From: Ilyonectria destructans
Lineage: Eukaryota > Ascomycota > Sordariomycetes > Hypocreales > Nectriaceae
DNA: 64,000 nucleotides
Assembly (NCBI GenBank): GCA_020740775.1
Contig: JAHEWK010000001.1
Location: 496,001 to 560,000, forward strand
Reading direction: 5' to 3'
Positions 1 to 10,745 of this stretch are shown piece by piece (position 1 is the stretch's first letter; every line of letters begins with the position of its first letter). Made by a program: the position numbers and the translations under genes. The notes under the pieces are model-generated. The model saw nothing but the letters and a program-made list of their open reading frames with translations, was not told where the DNA came from and did not search any database.

Positions 1-480
1 GGCTAATCCGACGGGAGTCGAAGCCTATGGTAGGCTACAGCCTGTGACATTTCAGCCACATCGGTAAGCTAATGTGACCGCTTAATGGAGAACACGGATC
101 GTTACTTTCCGGCACTACTAATATTATGATGTACATCTGGGCCCCCTCATCTAGCATTGGGGCCACCCTAGTATTAATTGGGAACCAGATTCCTGCCACT
201 TCAGACCGCTAGCTTTGTGCATGTCTTGCTCTCTGCGTCAGATTTATTTCATAGACCTGCTTTGACTAATGCCCCTGCGGATAAACAACCCTTACAGCAT
301 TAGATATACCCAGTAGATGGCACAGATGGACTTTAGTGGCCACTATGATGATACCTCACCCGACTCCCCGAACCCCCTTCTCTTGGGTGCAGTCACATGG
401 TTGAATCACAGTGCAGCACTGACAATGCGACCTAGGTGCTCGACGGCATCTTCAAATCTCTGTTCTCTGTCTCCAAGCTA

Positions 481-1973
481 CAACGAGCTCCGGTTCAAGG
501 GCGGCTCGCAGCTTCAGATCGTCGAGTCCATGGCCCTAGTGCAGCCTTTTGATTTAAAGAAGTTCCAGTATGCTCGCGTGTGTCGCGAGGAGCGATGGTT
601 CTTTGTGTGGCAGGGTGATAATCGGAACGCCAATTCCCAGGCCACTAGTGTGGAAGAGAGGTTAGTTTCATTGGTTAGTTTGGTACCAAATAACAACAAG
701 GTAAAAGAGTCAGTGCTCACGGATGAATCATAGGTCTGCGGGAACGAGTCCTGCCTTTTCAACCTACTTCATCTACTCACCGCATCCCTTTCTTGCTCGT
801 CATGCCACCAAAGTCAGGTAGCGATGATTTAGGTACTGTTCGGTTCAAGAACGGCGCAGATATGACATATGAGGTGAACGGTGACATTCTCGAAAAGGAT
901 CCTTCGGTCGAGCATCTTGAGCTTCTTAGTAGTCTACTTATACGCACCTCTGCGATATTTAATTGTCTTTCAATTTACATCTTCATCCATCTTCTATTAG
1001 CAATCTATGTGTGGAAGGTGGTTCGCAAATGCCTCCCGAGTGGCTTACAACTGACTCGCTCTAATCTAACTTCTGTCTGCTCCCACAAGGTGAGCAAGTT
1101 GCCGGCACAAGGTCAAAAAACACAGTTTTATCCACAATTCAAGCATTTCCTACCCAATGCAACTGACTCGTTCTCATTGCATCATCCCGCAATGAGCCTA
1201 TGCTGATGGGCCTTTTGCTCGAAGATCACTATTTAGATGCCTGTTTCTAAAGGAGGTATCAAACACGTGATCATCCCAATGATTGAAAGTTTGCAGACTG
1301 ACATTTCTTCCCCATGAGTTTTGCGGTAGATCCACTAGTATCTTCATCAATGGCGATGGATTGCGAGCTGCGCCGTCTGAAGAAGAGGTCCAGGGACGGC
1401 AAGTCTGTTATCACGACAACCACACGAACTATGGTCGCACGACCAAGCCATACCGGTTAGGAAATTTACCTTCGCGCTAGAACGTTCAAAAAGGTTTCTA
1501 ATATGAACTTTGCACTCAACATGTCCCAAAAAATTGAGGGGTACTTTAAGGATATGATACAGGAAAAGCTTCTTGCCGAGGCAACGGACTTGATTTGCGA
1601 GAATGAGGAAGAATAATTGTGCCCAAAGGCTCCAGCCCGTGTGTTTACAGGGAATCTTCTGCAAAGGTTCAGAGCAACATCCGAGTTGGTAAAATTCTCC
1701 TCGTTTGTCGACTCTGACACCCATGTCGTACATACACAGATTGACCAAGACGGTGACTATGGCTGGTGCTAACAAAGAGCATAGCCTCTCGACTGCTTTC
1801 TTTACGTCGCCTTCGAGATGTTCTTGAGCCCCGAGGTCGTCATTGCGCAATATTCCACTAGTGTTAGGCGGATTTCCTGGGACTACATTGAAAACGGAAT
1901 CATATTCTTTGCCAATCTTCTTTATTTCTCCACGCGTCGAAACATTGCTTTTCTCAGATGGAAGGGTGAGTAA
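481..1973 (+). pseudogene. Relics of an unrecognised protein-coding gene
   Basis: Several plus-strand stretches look like coding sequence but lie in different frames and are broken by stops. One runs from about 484 to 700, one from 802 to about 930, one from about 1498 to a TAA near 1614, then on in the same frame to about 1770, and one from 1803 to 1973. The last two have the alternating charged and hydrophobic pattern of a real protein. No splice model I tried joins them all without a stop or frame change. I do not recognise the family. It could also be a real multi-exon gene with introns I failed to place. Confidence 0.25.
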
Positions 1974-3146
1974 CTCATAGTCGCCGATGTCATTCACAAA
2001 ACCCGTCTCTGCCGCCTTGCAGTTTCAAATGATGTTCATAATCGACTAAAAGATTTGGGAAGCTACTGTGTCAGATGTCGCTGATTCGTATAACATTGCC
2101 TGAACTAGTCACAGCTGATCCTACTGCTATGTGAAACGCTGATTACTCAACCGCGACCGATCTAGATAGGTACAATACGACATCATCCCGGGATCTCGCT
2201 CTCTCAGTCGCCACGATGGGCACACTCAAGGCTGGTCTGCGGCCGTGCTTCACACCATCTCCCAACTGAATGCTACGCATTCGCATGGCCCGAATGCAGC
2301 TAAGTTGGGACTATGCAACTCAACCGCAGGGCAACCAATCGTGGCACTTGAATGACATCCTCGCCAACCCTGGACTGTTTCTTGCCGCCCGCTGTTCAAG
2401 TCTTCATGGCACAAAAATTAAGACCCCGCAATTACATACAATTGCGAATGATGACTTCGTCTGCCCACTGGCCACTCCCACTCGCTTCCCTCTCAACTAT
2501 ACAAGGCCCGTGAAGACAGCCTCAGCACTGGATCATTTCCGGGCTCGTCGGAAACGCGTGATGCTGACTTGATATCTTCACTAAAATTGTATACAGTGAT
2601 TGATATCTGGGGCTTTTTTCCTTGCCGTGTTTTCACGCCGCGTAGTGCAGCGAGTCAGTATCGGATTCTAGACCCGGGAAACTTCAGCCATTCAACAAGT
2701 GTACATTTTCCCCTTGATTAGGAGCCACCGTCTGGATGTCGGGACTCTGGCCCCGCACGTGTCCAGAGCCGTGGCCCGGAGAAGCCGCAGTCTAGCCTTG
2801 GCTTGGTGCTGGCGCGGCGTAGCATGGCTTTGCAAATCCATTCTGTCTCGCCAAAGACGGTGAAGAAGATTGAATTATGTGGAGGCCTGGCTTTCCTTAA
2901 GCTTTATCTAATATCTGCAATGGTGTGCTGGCCGGTATGCTAGCCTCAAAGAAGTTAGTTGTGACCCTTCTCCGCAAAGACGCGAACACATGCCGGAAGA
3001 TGATTCCCCCTCCCCGTCATACTCACGTTGGCACTCATTTTTCGGCGACTTCAGTTGTTCTATGGTCAACGTCGATATTTTATTAAGTCTACTCTCGACT
3101 ATCAAATCTTTGATAAGTACGAAGTCGTGGGCTAGCAGTCGCGGTC
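1974..3146. other. Intergenic, no gene recognised
   Basis: A 100-codon open frame at 2270-2572 has no recognisable motif and no partner exons. About 2720-2830 is noticeably GC-richer than its surroundings. The last few hundred bases are presumably promoter for the receptor-like gene that follows. Confidence 0.4.
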
Positions 3147-4489
3147 ATGGCTGGGCTCCAAACGAATGTCTATGTCGCCGCCATCATCACCTGGACTGCC
3201 GCCCTTGTGGCGCTAATACTTCGAGTAATCGCACGGCGGATGACGAAACAGCGCTGGTGGATCGATGATTACTTTTGCGTCTCTGCCTTTGTGAGTCTAT
3301 CCACCTGCTTCCGAACGTATAAAAACCCTTACAAACTGGAGACATTTGCGAGCAGCTACAACATCCTCATTATAATATGTAAGAGTTAGACCTCAGGTCC
3401 ATTCCGCCCATGCTAATGATATAGGGGCTGCCCGTTGGAACCTTGGCCAAAAATTCCATCCATCCCTCACTGAAGATCAAAGAGTGGAGATACTTGAACA
3501 CGGCAGACGTCTCATGCTTTGCTGCGAGTACCTTTATGCCTTCTCAATCGCTTCAGCAAAGTTTACGATCCTGACACTCTACTGGCGGTTATTCAAGCTG
3601 TCATCGATTCGAATTCCGATTCAGATTATGTTTGTCATATCCGCCATGTGGATCCTTCTCCGAACTTTTATGGTGTCCTTCCAATGCCTCCCCACACGGT
3701 ACTTTTGGGATAAATCGATTAATGGCCATTGCGCCATCAACGAGTCAAGGTTTTTCTTTGGCACAATCCTAGCACATTGTGTGGTGGATATTATTATTCT
3801 TGCCTTGCCGATTATTGAAGTCAGCAAACTACATCTCCGACTTAGTCAGAAGCTTGCCGTTATTGGACTCTTCTTGGTTGGCTTTATGTGAGTTTCCCCT
3901 ATATCACTCGGAAATTCGGACGACTAACGAGGTAGTGTTTGTCTCGCCTCTATCATTACCATAGTTGAGTCAATTCGATATAAGCCCCATACAACGGAGC
4001 TGCCGCATGACGTGGCAATGGGTTTTATCTGGAGGAATGTCGAGATAAATGTCGCAATCGTGTCTGGTATGTGTTGAATTCCGTCCCATGAGCCCGCTTT
4101 GCTTACGTATGTTAGCTTGTTTCCCATTGCTTCGACCAATTTTCCGCCGTATCTTCCCCTACTCATTCCTCGGCTCGTACAGTAGGAGCCAATCTCTCAA
4201 CCGAGTGGGCTATATCCACCCCATCAAGTTGAGCACGATCCCGAGGACCAGTGAAGGAGGGGCCGATGATTCGAGCTCCACTCATCAACTATCAAACCCT
4301 AAGCGAGGTTTACATAACACGTTAGATTTTGGTCACGGTCAAGAAACGATCCAGACCGTGATATCTAGTCACTTGCGCGATTCCCGAAGCTATACTGGTA
4401 TTGAACACGATATGCCTGGAATATATGTACGAAATGATATGGTAGTAGAAGTGGAGGAGGTCGAACGTTCGTACGCGATGAGAAGATGA
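3147..4489 (+). CDS. Fungal rhodopsin-domain (PTH11-like) integral membrane protein
   Basis: Multi-pass membrane protein of the large fungal family with a seven-helix rhodopsin-like domain, which includes PTH11-type putative receptors. Its ligand is unknown. Five exons (3147-3290, 3342-3378, 3425-3887, 3936-4066, 4116-4489) join in phase to 382 aa. Family hallmarks are the early RWWIDDYF segment after helix 1, CEYLYAFSIASAKFTIL, the W-RT segment followed by CLPTRYFWD, and VESIRY after a helix. The hydrophilic tail from about residue 260 is rich in Ser and Thr and is probably cytosolic. The small 37-base second exon is the least certain part; it restores the expected helix 2 but could use a neighbouring acceptor. 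There is no obvious functional link to the SDR gene downstream, which points toward it. Confidence 0.85.
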
Positions 4490-4884
4490 TACCCAAGGTT
4501 GCACTGAGAATTGTTGTATAGACTAAAGGATTTTATTCGAATTAACAAAGATTAAATCACCAATTTCTATATTAAATGCCGCCTCTGATACCTCATTGTC
4601 GACTTCGGTTGGTGATTCATGTCTGAGTTGGCTTAAGATATTGCATCCGAAAAACGCATGAGATGCGGCCGCTCAACTTGTAATTACAAGACTGTAATCA
4701 AATGAATGAAATTCGTCCAGGGTTACTAAGACTAGGTCGGGAAATGCACCCATCAATAAATATGTAACAATTGCTCTATCGGCCTGGCCCTCGATCTACC
4801 CGGTGCTAAACGGGATGTGTCCGCGTGTATGTTAATAAATATTCCTCGCTCGATGAGTTTTCTCTGCAACTGCGGTCGGGGCTT
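4490..4884. other. Short convergent intergenic region
   Basis: This lies between the 3' ends of the receptor-like gene and the SDR gene. It is AT-rich and should hold both polyadenylation regions. Nothing else is seen. Confidence 0.5.
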
Positions 4885-5834
4885 TCACATTTCGACGCCA
4901 TTCAGAGTGACCCTCAGTAGCATCGAACTTTGAATCTCTTCTGCTCGAGCTATAAGCTCTTGCGCGTCCCAATTGGCCCAAACAAATTTGCCCTTGAGAA
5001 ATGTGGCTTCTTCTGACGCAAGCCAGACAAGAAACTCAGCAGGCAGTTCGACTGAAAGAATTAGATCGGAAACAACAGAGTGAATGCTTAATTATAAGAG
5101 TAAGCCGTTGTTGGGAGGGGAAAGATACCTGTATCAAACCCAGTAGTGATATTGGGGTTAATCTCTGTGGCAATGATGCCCGGTTGGATGCTCACGACGT
5201 GAATGTCGGGGTTCTCGGAGGCAAAGTAGTCAAACATCTTCAGCGTGGCAGCTTTCGTTGCCGCATAACTAAATACCCCTGGAACTTCTGGGAGCGGTGC
5301 CCAGTGTCCAATGCCGGACCCTGTATTGAAGAGCTTGGCGCCAGGGGCCGCCAGCGGAAGAAATGCTTGTAGAGAGTTGAAAGCGCCCATGATGTTAATC
5401 TCGAAGCCGAGCCGCAACTGGGCCTCGCTGTAGCCATGAACCGGACCTTCTTCGGGGAGTGTGCCAGCATTAGAAGCAAAGATGTCAATTTCGCCCACCT
5501 GATCCACGATGTTGTTTAGGGCTGCCCTGATGGAATCGATCTTCGTGACATCACCGGTTTCCACGATAACCTGAGTTAAAGGGCCAGCTGCCTTGACCGC
5601 GTCCGCAGCAGTTCCAAGGCGATCGAGTCGACGACCAATAATGGCGACGGATTTGGCGCCAGCCTGGGCAAAGGCGATGGCAATGGCCTTGCCGATCCCT
5701 GTGCCTCCGCCTGTGATTACCACGTTCTTGCCGGCTGCCGATAGTTCTGGACGCGTGGGCGAGATGAATGCGTAAGGCTTGTTGTGCCACGTCTTTGTGA
5801 AAGAGACGAAACTGGGTAGGGGCAGCGACGACAT
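4885..5834 (-). CDS. Short-chain dehydrogenase/reductase (classical SDR)
   Basis: NAD(P)-dependent oxidoreductase of the classical SDR fold; the substrate cannot be told. Two exons (5834-5129 and 5051-4885, intron of 77 bases) give 290 aa. The cofactor motif GGGTGIG is near residue 42, the SNAG motif is mid-protein, the catalytic Ser lies in the NTGSG segment and the YAATK motif supplies Tyr and Lys. The second exon gives a plausible SDR C-terminus (LPAEFLVWLASEEATFLKG), which supports the splice. The start was placed at MSSLP; an in-frame start upstream at 5981 would add a hydrophobic leader that looks like 5' UTR. Loss or gain of that leader is the main uncertainty. The nearest neighbour upstream is a Zn2Cys6 factor on the same strand, which could be its regulator, but that is only position-based. 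Confidence 0.88.
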
Positions 5835-6756
5835 GTTGGAGGTTGGAGGTTGGAGAGTTGGCAGCAGCGGCGTTTCGAGAAAGAGTAGGTGCGAGAGGCG
5901 GCTTGAGAGTTGTACGCTTAAGTTGATTTTCTTATGTATTTGTATCGTGAAGAGGAAGTAGCAGTTAGGCCACGGAAACAAGGGGCGAAGTCACATATTT
6001 ATACTTCACTCCCGAGGATCTCTAACTAGGGGGATGGCATTGCAGCGTTAACGAGGCGAAATCTTTCCAGTTTTCTCGGCTATTGCTCAGTCTCCGTATC
6101 AAGCACATGGACTCACTTATGCGCTGGCCCATTTCCATTAAAATCTCCATGTAGTGGGGCGAATGAAGAAGCGAATTCTCGTTGTTTGTCAGCTATTGCA
6201 ATGAAATGAGCCAATGCGGCTAGTCGTGCAGATCTCCGATTGCGGAGAGCTTCCATGGAAGCTGCTGAGCGGCTTTGAATTTGTAACCAAATTGGCTACC
6301 ACCGGTCACGCAACCGATACTACCCTGGCTGCAACACAACGAGGTGCATTTCGAGACGACTTGCCAAGTCGTCAGATTTTGTGTTTTGGGCCAAAATGTA
6401 GGGCACCTACAATTAAGCAAAACTTAGGCCAAATTATCCCACTCCTCTCTGACACCCCTACTCGGCATTGATGGCAGGGATTTCGGTCCTTCAATAAACT
6501 CGATTCGCTACAACATGACTTGCCTCCTATGATCAATCCAATCCGCTGCTCGTGAGTTCATCATTTTAGGCCACCGTAGCCTCAACGTGCTCATTTGCAA
6601 CCCTTAACACTGAACAAACAAGATCTCGGGGGGCATTGAATCCAGGTTCCTCGTCAGTGAAGAACATTCTTCTTTATACGAAAACCTCCAATGTTTACCT
6701 GCTCCCGTGATTGCTAATAGCAAAGCGATTCTATTCCCCAACCATATTGATGATGC
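5835..6756. other. Intergenic between SDR and Zn2Cys6 gene
   Basis: About 0.9 kb holding the SDR promoter and the 3' end of the regulator gene. An 85-codon frame at 6214-6471 has an overlapping antisense frame and no motif. No conserved gene is seen. Confidence 0.45.
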
Positions 6757-8534
6757 CTATTCATTTTCCGCTAACCCTTCTTGAGATATAAAAGAGGCCT
6801 TCAGCATGAGTTCTTTGCAAGCATCTCGCAGTTTTTGAAGAGAATCGTCTGTTGTTTGAAGAACCATATCTTCCAGAAACAGCAAGGCGGTGACTGACAA
6901 GTGCATGTCAAGCTGAAGAAAATCGTGGAGCGGATAAACGACGCTGTTGGCTACTACACATACCAAGCAAGCAATATAAGTGCATGCAGTCATCCTAATC
7001 AGCTACTGTGTTAGCTCCAACATTATGCCCAGGCACGCAGTTCTTACCAGATGAATGAGGCATCCTTCCGGTGTATACTCACGAAAAATGCCATAAATTC
7101 GCGACATTCGTGCACTAGCCCTTGCCAGTTATGAGTGAGTGACACAGGCGTATCCGTTTCCTCTGCGACACTTCCGCTGCCATAGGCTTGGAGATTTTCA
7201 AGCCAGCGCCTGTCCCAGGGATGTGCCTGGCTGGCCAAGCTCAGACACGCATGGCGTGTAGCGTAGAGAACACCGAAGTACCTTGATACGGTGGGCGTGC
7301 CACCTTGTGATAACGCCGACAGTTTAACTTGTGATGGCAAATGAGAGGTCCAGTCGTTCAGCAATTGGCGAACTCCTGCTAACTCTTCATTTCGCTGCTC
7401 AGGGGGTAATTTTTGTGCATGAACTGAGTAAAGGCAGTTGTATACCCTTCCCTGTATGTGGGCCAATTGTATTCGAGCACGAAGGAAGTTGAACTGACTG
7501 TTTCCGGTGGCCATGAATTCTGCATTGTCTCCGCTGGGCTCTTCGGGTGGCAAGTCTAGATCAATCTCAGTTTCGAGTTGGAGGGGTGGTTGCCTTGTGC
7601 GAAAACTGATATCCCGATCTAGAATGTATATTATCCAAAACACACGGTCTCTCTCCAAGGCCAGCGAATTATCCAAGTTCGTAGAGCTACTGCGGGTGTG
7701 GAGACCGAGTCCATGTGCGAGGCGTAGAGCAGTAGCGATGATAATTGTTGCCGGTTTAAGATCCTGTGCCCCCTGGAACAGCATGGCCAACCCAGCGAGA
7801 ACCTGAACATTTGTAAGATCAACATCTCGTATCGTGATCTCTGTCAATACTGATTGCGCGTTATTGAGGTAGTTGACCGGCTTTTTTGCATAATTCTCTT
7901 CGTCCGAATCAGCTTGGCAGTAGGCCAGAGCGAGGACTACGTTAATGGCGGCCCAGGTCGCACAAACCCTCTGTTCCGGGTGCGAGTACCACCTATGTAC
8001 GGAACGCAACAGCCTCCCAGGGTGGAAAAGGGGGAGGAAGGTGTTGGACGTTGTCAGGTACTTCTCCACTGCAGCCAGAACCTCCTGCAGTGGCGGCAAC
8101 TCCATAGAAGGGCTGTATGGTTTCCCTGCTGGCAAGCCCGGGTCATTGCTATCCTGGGCTACAACTGACAGTGAGGGGCTCCGCGCAGTGTTCTTGGGGA
8201 CTGATCTCTCTTCAAGCCGGTCAATCTTTTGAAGGGCGTCCGCAAGACGAGTCTCAAGGTATTCCACACGAGATTGCAAAGGTGCAACGGCTGCGCGCTG
8301 TCTTTGCTTCCGGCTAAGTGCTCTTCGGCTGGTGGCTGCATAGGTGCAGTCCGATTTGTACAGCTCGCAATTCGAACAGCGAGGCTTTTGCGCATTACAT
8401 TTGATCTTCTTCGTATAACAGAGGTCGCACGACTGAACTCGATCTCATTAGCGAAATGACCCAACGACAACGACGCACATATAAACGCAGTGGGGGACGG
8501 CACGGACTCTCCGGGAAGACGCGTCTGGCGTCAT
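6757..8534 (-). CDS. Zn2Cys6 transcription factor with fungal_trans domain
   Basis: Nuclear DNA-binding regulator of the Gal4-type class. The binuclear cluster lies at about 8425-8340 with spacing C-x2-C-x6-C-x6-C-x2-C-x6-C (CDLC, then CNAQKPRC, then SNC to the final DC). A basic linker and a coiled coil (SRVEYLETRLADALQKIDRLEE) follow, then a long fungal_trans middle region containing the LAHGLGLHTR and RDRVFWIIYILDRDISFR motifs. A 53-base intron (6995-7047) joins the main exon in phase to the last exon ending at 6757. The zinc-cluster frame meets a stop just upstream of the first Cys, so a short first exon is needed. I placed a tentative start at 8534 with a weak donor; the true N-terminus is unresolved. 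Length is about 560 aa. Confidence 0.82.
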
Positions 8535-10745
8535 GGTACTAGTCTTTGGGTCTTCGGGGCACCTGGAGTGGTTGAAATGGCAATTCGAGGTGAATGCACT
8601 CAGGGATCACAAGACTAAGATGCGGACGAAGCAAACGTCCATCAACAATCAACGTATCAAACGTGTTCCGCGGAACCTCGGCTGACAAATACGCCGGCGG
8701 GCTGAAGTGGGGGCCGGGCGGTGGCCCGTTTAGGTCACGATAAGGTCAGGATAAGGTCGCGATAATATACGAGCATCGCCTTATTCCATGTCTCAGCTAT
8801 ACTATCATGTACTCTACCACTCCGGATATAGCTTCGGAGGTCAGGGCTCATTCTCTCAATGCCTCCAACGCGCCGTCTCGTTGCTATGGAATCACCCTGC
8901 AAACGCGGGGCAAATGATTGGGACTATCACCGCAAAAACACGACCCACCGAGTGGATGTGGCGGAAATGTCAACACGTATATGGGAATGCTGGACGTAAG
9001 TCTCGTGCTATCTGTACGCATCTTGTTGTATCCCAAATGCCTACGATTCAAGTCCGCCTAGCCGTCCCTCCAATAAGGGCAATTATCAAGTGAACAAATT
9101 GAGACGGGCGGCCACCTATTTGCCTTCCCTCTCGTCCCCGCATTTAGCAGACCGGCCTCTTAATCAGAATCAAGAAAATACATCCGGAAAGCGGATAGAC
9201 GTATCCCGGACGGTCCGGATCTACTTCTCACCGCCCGTCCCATTCAAGAGATAGGAGAGTTGGGAAACTCAAAGCCTGTGTGTCGGTTAGCGCCGTTCGG
9301 TTGGCGGTGACACCACCGTTGTTCCCGGCCTTTCCGGCTCTTTGGAGAAGAACCCAGTCCGCCATCGCCAAGCCAAACAGAACCTCCGCATAAAGGTCCT
9401 GTCACAGGTCCGGGACTCCAGGACATTGTTGCATTTTAGAGGGAGTTGTAGCAAGTCGGCAGCGATCATGCAGAACCGCGACCGGGAATAGGTCTTGCGA
9501 GCACCAAGCATATAAGGCTTGAAAAGGCATTGGACATGGACTTAGTGCGTTGGGTGTTTGATTGACCGATGGTGAGCATTCACGGAACTGGGCATCGAAT
9601 GATCGGTGCAACGAGCCTCTGAGAAAACAGCAAACGGGGATGTGCAAGATGAAGCACTGCCAGAATGAAGACAGTTCACTAAATAACGCTCAATTATAGC
9701 CTATCGCGACTGATTGACTTATTAATTCAACAACAATTCTGCCAAAACAAACACTTCCTTTACGAAAGTGAAATGTCCTTGCAGACTAGATACCCTGTAG
9801 TGTTACAGAAAGAATTATAGAATAGTAGCACTTAGGTCTTTGGATTAATTTGTTCCTCGTAGATATTGTAGAAATAAGTTGAGAAATTAAAGTGTGATAA
9901 AACACTGTTGGGTAGTCGTGACTCGCAACATACATCATGCTGCAAGAATGAAACAGCCACCAAGCATTCCGTCAATACAGATTACTGAGATTGAACTCTA
10001 TGGTTTTATAATCCTTTGGACTCCATGCTCTATTTCTTAAATCGCGACGGCATGCTACCCTATCTTTAGGATAGCATTGATGGGTGCCGCTTGTTAACTG
10101 TTTGCAGCCACTTAATTATTGTTCAAAATCACGCGCTAGAGATAAGCATGAAAGTAAAATGTTATCCTTATGCGGAACTTTAATTATATTTCTCATAGAA
10201 AAGCGTGCGTCGGCTGTTAGCATTCGGCTCTGCCGCTCTTACACTTCTAGCCCCGCTGATCGCCAAGGAGCTCTATCACGGATGAGGCAGGTCACACTAC
10301 AATCCCCGCACCAAGACCGGCATTTGCAACGGCGTGACTGGGCAGCGACGATGAGCTTCCTGAACTGGCTATCACAACTTAACTAGGCAGCAATGACGAC
10401 ACTGACAAGGTCAATCCCGAGCTCACTGACATCACAAAGCTGACGGGTTCGTAAGCTCAGAGGCCTGGAAAGGAAGCTGACCCGAGTGGGACGACATAAC
10501 CACGGTAAGAGTTGGAGATCAGGATTGGCTCGGGCTAATATCTGCCCCATTGCTGGGCTGTTGCGGATGGTACCACGGATAAGCACAATTGTAACATATC
10601 TTGGCGATGTGCGTCTATTTATATGGCTCTCGATGGCAGTGCTGTCGCACGACTCCTCATACTCCTCACCGACACCGTTGAGAGAGAACAACTGCTCTTA
10701 GCAGATCATACCATAACGGGATCTGCATAGTAATTCTCCCCAAGG
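8535..10745. other. 2.2 kb intergenic region, no gene recognised
   Basis: Several short open frames overlap on both strands (for example 8788-9093 and 9244-9647) with no motif or credible splice partners. Parts of 9650-10200 are AT-rich. The left end contains the GATA repeat listed separately; the right end should be the promoter of the M28 peptidase gene. Confidence 0.45.
8739..8766 (+). promoter_or_regulatory. Three phased GATAA motifs upstream of the Zn2Cys6 gene
   Basis: GATAAG at 8739, GATAAG at 8750 and GATAAT at 8761 are spaced exactly 11 bases apart, about one helical turn, and sit roughly 200 bases upstream of the regulator's proposed start. Fungal GATA factors such as AreA (nitrogen) and the siderophore regulators bind HGATAR sites. 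Two of the three fit that consensus strictly. Function is inferred, not shown. Confidence 0.35.

Noticed and set aside
1347..1997. 216-codon minus-strand frame
   Set aside because: The plus strand of the same bases reads as protein-like sequence; the minus frame has no family features.
9244..9647. Overlapping short minus-strand frames
   Set aside because: Three staggered frames without motif in one non-coding spacer.
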